Shown: in pieces, positions 25,064 to 33,801 of the stretch
Position numbering within the stretch: the stretch's first letter is position 1
Layout of the letters: each line of letters opens with the position of its first letter
Source of the DNA: Amycolatopsis sp. 2-15
GTDB lineage: Bacteria; Actinomycetota; Actinomycetes; Mycobacteriales; Pseudonocardiaceae
Assembly: GCF_030285625.1 (NCBI RefSeq)
Contig: NZ_CP127294.1
Location: 1,250,001-1,314,000, forward strand
Direction: 5' to 3'
Length of the DNA: 64,000 nucleotides
Position numbers and translations under genes: made by a program
The notes under the pieces: generated by a model
What the model saw: only the letters and a program-made list of their open reading frames with translations
What the model was told of the DNA's origin: nothing
Databases searched by the model: none

Positions 25064-26382
25064 CCAGCGTGTTCGACCAGGCCCGCGCCGTCGGCGACGC
25101 CGTGCTGTACGAGGGATACCTGCTGTACCCGTACCGTGCGTCGGCGCGGAAGAACCGCGTGCGCTGGCAGTGGGGTGTGCTGATGCCGCCAACGTATGCG
25201 TCGCAGGAGCCCGGTGAGTACGCGACTTCGCGCACGGAGTGCCTGCTGGAGCCGCGCAAGCACACCTCGGTGCACCTGACACTGCGGTTCCTGCAGGCCC
25301 AGGAACGCCTGGTGCACGACGGCCACGGGTTCGTCGACTCCGTGACCGTGGCCGGCAAGGACTACACGACGTGGGACGAAGCCGTCGAGCACGAGCTGAC
25401 CTTCGTGATCCCCGTGGCCGAGTTGCTCGCGCAGCCGGTGGAGCTGCCATTCTCAGTTCCACCGGCCGAAACGCGCGAGTGCGTGGGCGACCACTGCACG
25501 CTCGTACGCCGCTCCGGCGAGCTGGCCGGCGTGCTCACGGCCCGCCTCGACGCGCTCGACGGCCCCTTCGGCGGCACGCGGCTGCGACTGGACCTGCGCA
25601 ACACGAGTACGTGGCCGTCGGACGACGTCCGCGAATCGGCGCTGCGCAGGGCGTTGCTCGCCGCGCACGTGATCCTGGCGGTGGACTCGGGCCACTTCCT
25701 CTCGATGCTCGACCCGCCCGAGTGGGCGAAGCCGGCCGTCGAGGCGTGTGTGAACGAGCGCGTGTGGCCGGTGCTGATCGGCGGGTCGTCACGGAGCGGG
25801 GTGATGCTGGCGTCCCCCATCATCCTGTACGACGACCCGTCGATCGCCCCCGAAAGCCCCGGTGAGCTCTTCGACGGCACGGAGATCGACGAGATCCTCA
25901 CGTTGCGCACGATGGCGCTCACCGACGAGGAGAAACGCGAGGCCCGAGCGACGGATCCCCGGGCGGCGGCGCTGGTGGACCGCGTGGACGACCTGCCGCA
26001 GGAGCTGCTCGACCGGCTGCACGGCACCGTGCGATACCTGCGCTCGGTGACCGGGGAGGAAACCGACCTGCCGGCGAACCCCGAGGTGCCCTGGTGGGAC
26101 CCCGGAGCCGACGCGTCCGTCTCCCCGGAGACCGACGGTGTCGTGGTCGCCGGCACCCGCGTCGCCGCGGGCTCGCGCGTGCGGCTGCACCCGAACCTGC
26201 GGGGCGCCGACGCGCAGGACATGTTCCTCACCGGCCGCGTCGCCACCGTGCGCGCGGTGCTGTCCGATGTGGACGGGACCACGCACGTGGCCGTGACCCT
26301 CGACGACGACCCGGGCGCCGATCTGCAGAACGCCCACGGCCGCTTCCGCTACTTCTCCCCCGACGAATTGGAGCCGACATGA
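25060..26382 (+). CDS. Conserved protein of the group 1h hydrogenase locus, function unknown
   Basis: A 440-residue protein. The N-terminal half contains LYEGYLLYPYRASARKNRVRWQWGVLMPP and a CLLEPRKH segment conserved in hydrogenase loci. The C-terminal part (about residues 350-438) resembles a small beta-barrel with VRLHPNLRGADAQDMFLTGRVATVRAVLSDVDG. No catalytic motif recognised. GTG overlaps the upstream stop, and its own stop overlaps the protease start. It may be a maturation or assembly factor. Confidence 0.8.
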   Translation: MTSVFDQARAVGDAVLYEGYLLYPYRASARKNRVRWQWGVLMPPTYASQEPGEYATSRTECLLEPRKHTSVHLTLRFLQAQERLVHDGHGFVDSVTVAGKDYTTWDEAVEHELTFVIPVAELLAQPVELPFSVPPAETRECVGDHCTLVRRSGELAGVLTARLDALDGPFGGTRLRLDLRNTSTWPSDDVRESALRRALLAAHVILAVDSGHFLSMLDPPEWAKPAVEACVNERVWPVLIGGSSRSGVMLASPIILYDDPSIAPESPGELFDGTEIDEILTLRTMALTDEEKREARATDPRAAALVDRVDDLPQELLDRLHGTVRYLRSVTGEETDLPANPEVPWWDPGADASVSPETDGVVVAGTRVAAGSRVRLHPNLRGADAQDMFLTGRVATVRAVLSDVDGTTHVAVTLDDDPGADLQNAHGRFRYFSPDELEPT

Positions 26383-26879
26383 GACCGCAGGTGATGGTGG
26401 CGGGGATCGGCAACATCTTCCTCGGCGACGACGGCTTCGGCGTCGAAGTGCTCAAGCAGCTCGAACACGAGGAGCTGCCGGAGTGGGTGCAGATCGCCGA
26501 CTACGGCGTCTCCGGCCTGCACCTGGCCTACGACCTGCTCGGCGGTTACGACACCACGATCCTGCTCGACGCGACGCCGCACGGGGTCGAGCCGGGCACG
26601 TTGTCGCTGATCGAGGCCGACGTCGACGCGATGGCGGCAGCGCCCGTCATCGACGCCCACGGCATGCAGCCCGAGGCGGTGTTCCGCCTGCTGCGGCTGC
26701 TCGGCGGCGACGCGGGGCGGGTGCTGATCGTGGGCTGTGAGCCGAAGTCGGTCGAGTCCGGGATCGGGCTCAGCGCCGAGGTCGCGGCGGCCGTGCCCGC
26801 GGCCGTGCGCGCGGTGAAGGAACTGGCGTGGGGCACCACCCCGCGTCTCCCGCAAGACTCCCTCAAGACGGAGGTCTGA
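26379..26879 (+). CDS. Hydrogenase maturation endopeptidase (HyaD/HycI family)
   Basis: A 166-residue protease beginning MRPQVMVAGIGNIFLGDDGFGVEV, the GxGNxxxxDDGxG signature. The metal-binding Asp lies in LLDATPHGVEPG and the His in IDAHGMQPEAVFRLL. It removes the C-terminal peptide of the large subunit after nickel insertion, i.e. after His575 of HhyL. Start overlaps the previous stop. Confidence 0.93.
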   Translation: MRPQVMVAGIGNIFLGDDGFGVEVLKQLEHEELPEWVQIADYGVSGLHLAYDLLGGYDTTILLDATPHGVEPGTLSLIEADVDAMAAAPVIDAHGMQPEAVFRLLRLLGGDAGRVLIVGCEPKSVESGIGLSAEVAAAVPAAVRAVKELAWGTTPRLPQDSLKTEV

Positions 26880-26881
26880 CC

Positions 26882-26989
26882 ATGCTCAAGCGGTGGCTGC
26901 TGCTGATCGTGCTCGTCGGCGTGGTGGCGTGGATCGCCATGCAAGTGAAGCCGGACGTGCAGCGTTACGTCGACATGAGCCGGAAATAG
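26882..26989 (+). CDS. 35-residue single-helix membrane protein (DUF6893-like)
   Basis: A small gene between the protease and hypC, 2 bp from each. It has one hydrophobic helix, RWLLLIVLVGVVAWIAMQ, followed by a charged tail VKPDVQRYVDMSRK. Size, topology and place resemble the small-protein family DUF6893, an identification from memory. A membrane tether or small subunit is possible, since neither hydrogenase subunit has its own membrane segment. The tight spacing inside the operon supports it as real. Confidence 0.75.
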   Translation: MLKRWLLLIVLVGVVAWIAMQVKPDVQRYVDMSRK

Positions 26990-26991
26990 CC

Positions 26992-27264
26992 GTGTGCCTC
27001 GGCATTCCGGGCGAGATCATCGAGATCAGCGAGGAACGTCCGGACCTCGCGAAAGTCTCGGTGTGCGGGGTGAAGCGGGCCATCAACATCGGCCTGCTCG
27101 CCGACGACCCACCCGAGCCCGGTGAGTGGATCCTCATCCACGTCGGGTTCGCACTGTCCAAAATAGACGAGGAGGAGGCCGCCGCGGCGCTGGAGTTCCT
27201 GGAGAGCATCGGGAAGGCGTACGAGGACGAGATGGCCGCCCTGCTCGAGTCCAGAATCGATTAG
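26992..27264 (+). CDS. hypC: Hydrogenase maturation chaperone HypC
   Basis: A 90-residue HypC with the essential Cys at position 2 (V-CLGIPGEIIEI, GTG start). It binds HypD and the large-subunit precursor to deliver the Fe(CN)2CO unit. WILIHVGFALSKIDEEEA is the usual C-terminal part. Second HypC-type gene of the locus. Confidence 0.95.
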   Translation: MCLGIPGEIIEISEERPDLAKVSVCGVKRAINIGLLADDPPEPGEWILIHVGFALSKIDEEEAAAALEFLESIGKAYEDEMAALLESRID

Positions 27265-27272
27265 GAGCGCTC

Positions 27273-28400
27273 ATGCGGTTCGTCGACGAGTTCCGCGACG
27301 CGGACAAGGCACGGGCGTTGTCCGCCAAGATCACCGCGCTGTGCGAGCCCGGCAGGCACTACAAGTTCATGGAGGTGTGCGGCGGCCACACGCACACGAT
27401 CTACAAGCACGGCCTCGAGGACTACCTGCCCGAGAGCGTCGAGCTCGTGCACGGCCCGGGCTGCCCGGTGTGCGTGATCCCGATGGGCCGCATCGACGAC
27501 GCGATCAGTATCGCGCGCCGGCCCGGGGTGCTGATGACCTCGTTCGGCGACATGATGCGCGTGCCCGGCTCGGGCGGGAACTTCTTCGACTCCAACGCCG
27601 AGGGCACCAACATCCGGATGGTGTACTCGCCGCTCGACTCGCTGAAGATCGCCCGGCAGAACCCCGACCTGCAGGTGGTCTTCATGGCCATCGGGTTCGA
27701 GACGACCACACCGTCGACCGCGATGACCCTGCTGCGCGCGGCCGACGAAGGGATCCCGAACTTCTCGATCTTCGCCAACCACGTGACGATCGTGCCCGCC
27801 ATCAAGGCCATCCTCGACTCACCCGACCTGCGGCTCGACGGGTTCCTCGGCCCGGGCCACGTGTCGACGGTGATCGGCTGCCGGCCGTACGAGTTCATCT
27901 CGCGCGACTACGGCAAGCCCGTGGTGGTCGCCGGGTTCGAGCCGCTGGACATCCTGCAGTCGATCTACCTGTTGATGGTGCAGCTGTCCGAAGGCCGCGC
28001 CGAGGTGGAGAACCAGTACTCGCGCGTGGTGCCGTGGGACGGCAACCTCGTGGCGCTCAAGGTGATCAACGAGGTGATGGAGCTGCGGCCGTACTTCGAG
28101 TGGCGCGGCCTCGGGTTCATCTCGCACTCGGCGATGCGCGTGCGGGAGAAGTACGCCGCGTTCGACGCCGAGCGCCTCTTCGACGTGCCGGGCGTGCGCG
28201 TGGCGGATCCCAAGGCGTGCCAGTGCGGTGAGGTGCTCAAGGGGGTGCTGAAGCCGTGGGAGTGCAAGGTGTTCGGCACGGCGTGCACGCCGGAGACGCC
28301 CATCGGCACCTGCATGGTCTCGCCCGAAGGCGCGTGTGCGGCGTACTACAACTTCGGCCGGTTCAGCCGCAAGCGCGTGCGGGAGGCGAGCCACGCATGA
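27273..28400 (+). CDS. hypD: Hydrogenase maturation factor HypD
   Basis: A 375-residue HypD. YKFMEVCGGHTHTIYKHGL carries the catalytic Cys/His pair; GPGCPVCVIP and the C-terminal CQCGEVLKG...WECKVFGTACTPETPIGTCMVSPEGACAAYY bind the Fe-S cluster. It assembles the Fe(CN)2CO group together with HypC and HypE. ATG at 27273 after GGAGCGCTC; the longer in-frame extension overlaps hypC and is not used. The stop overlaps the hypE ATG. Confidence 0.97.
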   Translation: MRFVDEFRDADKARALSAKITALCEPGRHYKFMEVCGGHTHTIYKHGLEDYLPESVELVHGPGCPVCVIPMGRIDDAISIARRPGVLMTSFGDMMRVPGSGGNFFDSNAEGTNIRMVYSPLDSLKIARQNPDLQVVFMAIGFETTTPSTAMTLLRAADEGIPNFSIFANHVTIVPAIKAILDSPDLRLDGFLGPGHVSTVIGCRPYEFISRDYGKPVVVAGFEPLDILQSIYLLMVQLSEGRAEVENQYSRVVPWDGNLVALKVINEVMELRPYFEWRGLGFISHSAMRVREKYAAFDAERLFDVPGVRVADPKACQCGEVLKGVLKPWECKVFGTACTPETPIGTCMVSPEGACAAYYNFGRFSRKRVREASHA

Positions 28401-29473
28401 CCACCACGGAACGCGAGCAGCAGGTGCTCGACCGCATCGAACGCGCCCGGCGGCGGCGCGCGAAGGTGCGCGAGGAGCGCATCACCCTGTCCCACGGCTC
28501 GGGCGGCAAGGCGACGCACACGCTGATCGAGGCGGTGTTCCTCGACGCGTTCCGCAACCCGCTGCTGGAGCCGATGGAGGACGCGGCCGCGCTCGCCATC
28601 GGCGGGGCGCAGCTGGCGCTCACCACGGACTCGTTCGTGGTGTCGCCGCTGTTCTTCCCCGGCGGCGACATCGGCGACCTGGCCGTGAACGGCACGGTCA
28701 ACGATCTCGCCGTGTCCGGCGCGCGGCCGCTCTACCTCACGGCCGGGTTCATCCTCGAAGAAGGCTTCCCGGTCGAGGACCTGCTGAAGATCGTCGACTC
28801 GATGAAGGCGGCGGCGCTCGCGGCCGACGTGCAGATCGTCACCGGGGACACGAAGGTCGTGCAGCGCGGCAAGGGCGACGGCGTGTATATCAACACGGCC
28901 GGCATCGGCGTCTCGATCCGCTCGGGGCTGGGGGTCGCCTCGGTCCGGCCGGGCGACGCGGTGCTGGTGTCGGGGCCGATCGGCGACCACGGCGTCACGA
29001 TCATGCTGGCGCGCGGCGAGCTGGACATCGACGCCGACATCGAGTCCGACACCGCGCCCGTCCACAGGCTGGTGGCGGGGCTGCTCGCGGCGGTGCCCGG
29101 CGTGCGCGCGATGCGGGACGCGACCCGCGGCGGGGTGGCGACGATCCTCAACGAGGTCGCCAAGGCCGCCGAGGTTTCGGTGATCGTCGACGAGAACGCC
29201 GTGCCCGTGCGCGACGAGGTGCGCGGTGCGTCGGAGCTGCTCGGCATCGACCCGCTGTACGTGGCGTGCGAGGGCCGGATCGTGGCGTTCGTCGACGGCG
29301 CCCAGGTCGACGACGCGCTGGCGGCGCTGCGGTCGCACCCGCTCGGTGCGGAGGCGGCGGTGATCGGCCGCGTGGCCGACGACCCGCCGGGGCTGGTGCT
29401 GCTGAACACCGCGTTCGGCGGCACGCGGATCGTGGACATGCTGGTGGGCGACCCGCTGCCGAGGATCTGCTAG
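28397..29473 (+). CDS. hypE: Hydrogenase maturation factor HypE
   Basis: A 358-residue AIR-synthase-like ATPase. ITLSHGSGGKATHTLIEAVFLDAF is the conserved start and the protein ends PRIC, the C-terminal Cys that is carbamoylated by HypF and dehydrated to thiocyanate to supply cyanide. Here an N-terminal extension of about 30 charged residues precedes the fold. ATGA overlap with hypD, and TAGTG overlap with hypA. Confidence 0.97.
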   Translation: MTTTEREQQVLDRIERARRRRAKVREERITLSHGSGGKATHTLIEAVFLDAFRNPLLEPMEDAAALAIGGAQLALTTDSFVVSPLFFPGGDIGDLAVNGTVNDLAVSGARPLYLTAGFILEEGFPVEDLLKIVDSMKAAALAADVQIVTGDTKVVQRGKGDGVYINTAGIGVSIRSGLGVASVRPGDAVLVSGPIGDHGVTIMLARGELDIDADIESDTAPVHRLVAGLLAAVPGVRAMRDATRGGVATILNEVAKAAEVSVIVDENAVPVRDEVRGASELLGIDPLYVACEGRIVAFVDGAQVDDALAALRSHPLGAEAAVIGRVADDPPGLVLLNTAFGGTRIVDMLVGDPLPRIC

Positions 29474-29802
29474 TGCACGAGATGTCGATCACGCAGAGCG
29501 TCGTCGACGCGATCGTCTCGCGGCTCGGCGACGCGGAGGTGCGCAGCGTACGGCTGGAAATCGGGCGGCTGTCCGGCGTGGTGCCGGACAGCGTGCGGTT
29601 CTGTTTCGACGTGGTGTGCGCCGGCACGTCGCTGCAGGGCGCGGAATTGGAGATCGACGAGCCGCCCGGGCGGGCCGCGTGCCGTGACTGCGGGGCGGAG
29701 TTCGGGATCGACGACCCGATCCTGCTGTGTGCGTGCGGCAGCGCGAACGTCGAGGTGCTGGCGGGGCGGCAGCTGCGCATCAAGTCCGTGGAGGTGGTTT
29801 GA
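29473..29802 (+). CDS. hypA: Hydrogenase nickel-insertion protein HypA
   Basis: A 109-residue HypA. The N-terminal VHEMSITQSVVDAI holds the nickel-binding His2; the zinc ribbon is CRDCGAEF...CACGSANVEVL, with the Cys-x2-Cys and Cys-x-Cys pattern. It works with HypB to load nickel into the large subunit. GTG shares a base with the hypE stop. Confidence 0.95.
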   Translation: MHEMSITQSVVDAIVSRLGDAEVRSVRLEIGRLSGVVPDSVRFCFDVVCAGTSLQGAELEIDEPPGRAACRDCGAEFGIDDPILLCACGSANVEVLAGRQLRIKSVEVV

Positions 29803-29803
29803 G

Positions 29804-30532
29804 GTGTGTGCGACGTGTGGTTGTTCGGATGACGCGGCGGTCCATTCCCACGCCGATGATCATTCGCACGCCGAGGGCTCTCACACGGTGGTGCTGGAGC
29901 AGGACGTGCTGGCCAAGAACGACCACCTGGCCGGGCACAACCGCTCGCGGCTGCGCGACCTGGGCGTGTTCGCGGTCAACCTGATGAGCTCACCGGGGGC
30001 GGGCAAGACGACGTTGTTGGAACAGACTGTGCACGCGCTGGGTGCGTCGGTGCCGCTCGCGGTCGTCGAAGGTGATCAGGAAACGCTGCTGGACGCCGAT
30101 CGCATCAAGGCTTCGGGCGCGCCCGTCGTGCAGATCAACACCGGCGCCGGCTGCCACCTCGACGCGACGATGCTCTCGCGCGCGCTCGACACGCTGGCGC
30201 CGGCGCGGGGTTCGGTGCTGTTCGTGGAGAACGTCGGGAACCTCGTGTGCCCCGCGTTGTTCGACCTCGGCGAGGCGGCGCGGGTGGTGATCATGTCCGT
30301 GACCGAAGGGCCGGGCAAGCCGCTGAAGTACCCGCACATGTTCGCGTCGACGGATCTGGTGCTGCTCAACAAGGTCGACCTGCTGCCGTATGTGTCGTTC
30401 TCGGTGCCGGAGTTCCTGCACGACCTGCGGCACGTCAACCCGGACGCGCGCGTGGTGGAGATCAGCGCGACCCGGGGTGACGGCCTGGACGAGTGGTACG
30501 GCTGGCTGCGACGGCGACCTGACCGAGGCTGA
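29804..30532 (+). CDS. hypB: Hydrogenase nickel-insertion GTPase HypB
   Basis: A 242-residue SIMIBI GTPase. The N-terminal VCATCGC is the high-affinity nickel site, followed by a short His-rich stretch (HSHADDHSHAEGSH). P-loop SSPGAGKTT, VVEGDQET and NKVDLL complete the GTPase. GTG at 29804 gives the classic CxxCGC start. The last 71 bp overlap the 3' end of the convergent hypF. Confidence 0.95.
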   Translation: MCATCGCSDDAAVHSHADDHSHAEGSHTVVLEQDVLAKNDHLAGHNRSRLRDLGVFAVNLMSSPGAGKTTLLEQTVHALGASVPLAVVEGDQETLLDADRIKASGAPVVQINTGAGCHLDATMLSRALDTLAPARGSVLFVENVGNLVCPALFDLGEAARVVIMSVTEGPGKPLKYPHMFASTDLVLLNKVDLLPYVSFSVPEFLHDLRHVNPDARVVEISATRGDGLDEWYGWLRRRPDRG

Positions 30533-32714
30533 TGCCGCCGTCGTTGGTCGGCACGCGGGAATGCGTGAGGACGCGGAAACCCTGGTGCGCCAAGGACTCT
30601 GCGGTTCTTTCCAGAAGCAGGAGGTTCTGGAAGACACCGCCGGACAGGACGACGGTCGTGAGCGCTGTCGTGTCGCGCAGGCGGGTGCAGGTTTCGGTGA
30701 TGGCTTCGGCGACGCCGTTGTGGAAGCGGGCGGCGACGACCGGGCGTGGGGTGCCGTGGTCGAGGTCCTCGACCACGGCACGGAGCAAGTCCACACCGGA
30801 CACTTCCGTCGGGGTCTGCTCGCAGCGGTAAGCAGCGCGTTCTGCCGGATCGGCGAGTTGCTCCAGCTCAACGGCGGCCTGGCCTTCGTAGTTGATCTCG
30901 TCGCGGACGCCGAGCACGGCGGCGACGGCGTCGAACAGCCGGCCGGCGCTGGACGTGAGCGGCGAAGCGAGGCCGGTGCGGGCGAGGTGGAGGACGCCGT
31001 CCCACTGGTCTTCGTGACGGGCGCGGAGTGCTGTCGACCGGATGTTCGCGGCATCGAGGTAGGCGGCGGCCATGCGCCAGGGCTGGCGGATGGCCGTGGC
31101 GCCGCCGGGCAGCCGGATCGGCGCGAGGTGGGCCAGGCGTTCGAAACCGGTGAGGTCGGCGTTCAGGAACTCGCCGCCCCAGAGGGTGCCGTCGGTTCCG
31201 TAGCCGGTGCCGTCGAACGCGACGCCGAGGACGGGGCCGGCTTCGCCGTTGTCGGCCAGGCAGGAGGCGATGTGGGCGTGGTGGTGCTGCACGCCGACGA
31301 GCTCGACGTCTTCGAGGTCCAGCGCGTGTTTCGTGGACAGGTACTCGGGGTGCAGGTCGTGGGCGACGACTGTCGGCGTGACGTCGAACAGCTCGCGGAA
31401 GTGCGCGATGCCGGTCTCGTAGGCCTTGAACGTCTCGTAGTTGTCGAGGTCACCGATGTGGTGGGAGAGGAAGGCGTGGGTGTCCTTGGCCAGGCAGAAC
31501 GTGTTCTTCAGCTCCGCGCCGCAGCCCAGGATGTGCTCGGTGAGCCTTGAACGCAGCGTCACGGGCTCCGGCACGTAACCACGCGAACGGCGTTGCAGCT
31601 GCACCCGGTCGCGCCACACCCGCACCACGGAGTCGTCGGTCCGGGTGTGGATGGCCCGGTCGTGCGTGAGGAACGCGTCGGCGATCCCGGACAGCCGCGC
31701 GAAGGCGTCTTCGTCGCGGTAGACGATGGGCTCGTCGGACACGTTCGCGCTGGTCAGCACGATCGGCCGGCCGAGATCGCAGAGCAGCAGGTGGTGCAGC
31801 GGCGTGTACGGCAGCATGACCCCGATCCGCCGGTTGCCGGGCGCCACCGAGGGCGCGAGCGGTCCGTTCGCGACGCGCGGGAGCAGCACGATCGGCCGCC
31901 GGTGCCCGGTCAGCACGGCCGCGGAGACGTCGTCGACCTCCGCGATCGCTCGCGCCGCCGCGAGATCGGGGACCATCACGGCGAACGGCTTGTCCTCGCG
32001 GTGTTTCCTGCCGCGCAGCGCGGCCACGGCCGGCTCGTCGGCCGCGTCCACGGCGAGGTGGTAACCGCCGAGTCCCTTCACCGCGACCACGGCGCCCGCC
32101 CCGATTGCGTCCACAGTGGACTCGATCGGCTCCCCGCCACCCGAGAATACCAGCCGTGGCCCGCAAACCGGGCAGCACACCGGCTGTGCGTGGAACCTCC
32201 GGTCACCCGGATCTTCGTACTCCTGCCGGCAATCCGCGCACAACGCGAACCCGGCCATCGTCGTCAACGGCCGGTCGTAGGGCACGCCGCGCACGATCGT
32301 GAACCGCGGCCCGCAATTGGTGCAGTTGACGAACGGATACCGGTATCGCCGATCCCCCGGATCCCGCAGTTCGGCCAGGCAGTCCGCGCAGGTCGCGCTG
32401 TCCGCGGACACCAGCGTCGCCGCCTCGCCGCCGGCCGGGCTGGCGACGATCTCGAAGCCGCTTGCTCCGGTGGCCGGCACGCGGGTCACGCGCACGTCGT
32501 CGACCACAGCCAACGGCGGCGCCTCGGCCCGCAGCGCCGACACGAAGGCGTTCAGGTCGTCCGAAGCGCCCTCGACCTCGACAAACACTCCACGGCTGTC
32601 GTTGCCCACGAAGCCGGTGAGCCCGAGCCGTCGCGCGAGCCCGTGGACGAAGGGCCGAAACCCCACGCCCTGCACCACTCCGTCGACCCGCACCGCGAAG
32701 CGCCCGAGCGCCAT
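30462..32714 (-). CDS. hypF: Carbamoyltransferase HypF
   Basis: A 750-residue enzyme with the full domain order: acylphosphatase (VDGVVQGVGFRPFVHGLARRLGLTGFVGND), two zinc fingers (CADC...CTNCG and CADC...CPVCG), a YrdC domain (about 200-380) and a Kae1-like C-terminal domain (NDGGISLGQ near the end). It transfers carbamoyl phosphate to HypE. It is on the opposite strand from the rest, and its 3' end runs 71 bp into hypB; this may allow antisense control. Start 32714 fits the family N-terminus. Confidence 0.96.
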   Translation of the reverse strand: MALGRFAVRVDGVVQGVGFRPFVHGLARRLGLTGFVGNDSRGVFVEVEGASDDLNAFVSALRAEAPPLAVVDDVRVTRVPATGASGFEIVASPAGGEAATLVSADSATCADCLAELRDPGDRRYRYPFVNCTNCGPRFTIVRGVPYDRPLTTMAGFALCADCRQEYEDPGDRRFHAQPVCCPVCGPRLVFSGGGEPIESTVDAIGAGAVVAVKGLGGYHLAVDAADEPAVAALRGRKHREDKPFAVMVPDLAAARAIAEVDDVSAAVLTGHRRPIVLLPRVANGPLAPSVAPGNRRIGVMLPYTPLHHLLLCDLGRPIVLTSANVSDEPIVYRDEDAFARLSGIADAFLTHDRAIHTRTDDSVVRVWRDRVQLQRRSRGYVPEPVTLRSRLTEHILGCGAELKNTFCLAKDTHAFLSHHIGDLDNYETFKAYETGIAHFRELFDVTPTVVAHDLHPEYLSTKHALDLEDVELVGVQHHHAHIASCLADNGEAGPVLGVAFDGTGYGTDGTLWGGEFLNADLTGFERLAHLAPIRLPGGATAIRQPWRMAAAYLDAANIRSTALRARHEDQWDGVLHLARTGLASPLTSSAGRLFDAVAAVLGVRDEINYEGQAAVELEQLADPAERAAYRCEQTPTEVSGVDLLRAVVEDLDHGTPRPVVAARFHNGVAEAITETCTRLRDTTALTTVVLSGGVFQNLLLLERTAESLAHQGFRVLTHSRVPTNDGGISLGQVAVAASRTTRPGRHPGSR

Positions 32715-32718
32715 CGGC

Positions 32719-33648
32719 TCAGTCTGCGCCACCCCGGCCGGGAGCGGAAGTGATGCGCCACTCCCGTGGTGAAACCCCGTAGGCCGCCTTGAACGAACGG
32801 CTGAAGTGCGCCGCGTCCGAGAAGCCCCAACGGTGGGCGATGGCGGCGACGGTCGCGCTGGTGCCGCCCAGGTCGCGGCGCGATTCGGCCAGCCGCTGCT
32901 GCTGGATCCACCGCACGACGGACACGCCGTCGGCCGAGAAGAGCTTGTGCAGGTAGCGCACGGAAATCCGGTGTGCGGCAGCGATCGTCGCCGGCGACAG
33001 GTCGGGCTCGCCGAGGTGGTCGGCGATGAAGGCGCGGATCCGCAGCAGCAGCGTCGGCTCGGGCGCCTCGGCACCGTCGAGGACCAGCGATTCGAGCAGG
33101 TTCAACGCCGACGCGGCCAGCCGTTCGCCCGCCGCGCCTTCGGCCGCGTTGAGCCGCGCCAGGAACGGCGAGGCGAGCGCAGGCACGCCGGCGTCGGGGC
33201 GCAGCGTGGTGGCCGTGACGCGGTGCAGGTCCGCGTCTGCGACGCCGAGGAACCGGCGCGGCACCATGAAGACCTTCATCTCGAACTCGCCGGGGAACCA
33301 CAGCTCGTAGGGGCGCGCGGCGTCGTAGAACACCAGGTCGCCGGGGCGGATCACGGCGCGGCGGCCGCCTTGGGTGACCACGCCGGGGCCAAGCGTCTGC
33401 AACCCGAGGAGCACGAACTCGTCGCCGGCCTCGGCCACGAGCCGCGGCGTCCGGCGGACGCGCTGCGCGGCGGCGTGCACGGTGGAGAGTTGGAGGCGAC
33501 CGAGCCGGTCGTTGGCAACGGAGCCGGAGAACGCTTCGGCGTCGGGAGTGGCGACGGTCAGCGGCACGAACGAACGGCACACGACCTCGTGCCAGAAGGC
33601 CACGCGTTCGGCCTCCGGCTGCGTGTCGGTTGTCAGCACCATGCTCAT
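32719..33648 (-). CDS. AraC-family transcriptional regulator
   Basis: A 309-residue regulator. The N-terminal part is the AraC-binding-like cupin of the NahR/FeaR/AlkS type (RAVIRPGDLVFYDAARPYELWFPGEFEMKVFMVPR); the C-terminal pair of helix-turn-helix motifs ends with AIAHRWGFSDAAHFSRSFKAAYGVSPREWR. It ends 4 bp before hypF on the same strand, but its divergent partner is the nitrilase, which it probably activates in response to a nitrile or related compound. Confidence 0.88.
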   Translation of the reverse strand: MSMVLTTDTQPEAERVAFWHEVVCRSFVPLTVATPDAEAFSGSVANDRLGRLQLSTVHAAAQRVRRTPRLVAEAGDEFVLLGLQTLGPGVVTQGGRRAVIRPGDLVFYDAARPYELWFPGEFEMKVFMVPRRFLGVADADLHRVTATTLRPDAGVPALASPFLARLNAAEGAAGERLAASALNLLESLVLDGAEAPEPTLLLRIRAFIADHLGEPDLSPATIAAAHRISVRYLHKLFSADGVSVVRWIQQQRLAESRRDLGGTSATVAAIAHRWGFSDAAHFSRSFKAAYGVSPREWRITSAPGRGGAD

Positions 33649-33801
33649 CGCACCACCACCTGAGCAGCAAGTATGCGCAGATCCGGGCGCGACACACCAG
33701 GCGTGCGCTCTCCGTCAACCCCCGGTGCGCTGTGAGGCAAGCCACTGGGTTCGGGGGCTCCTACCTTCGGCCGAACCGGCAGGCGAAGGGAAGGACAGCG
33801 C

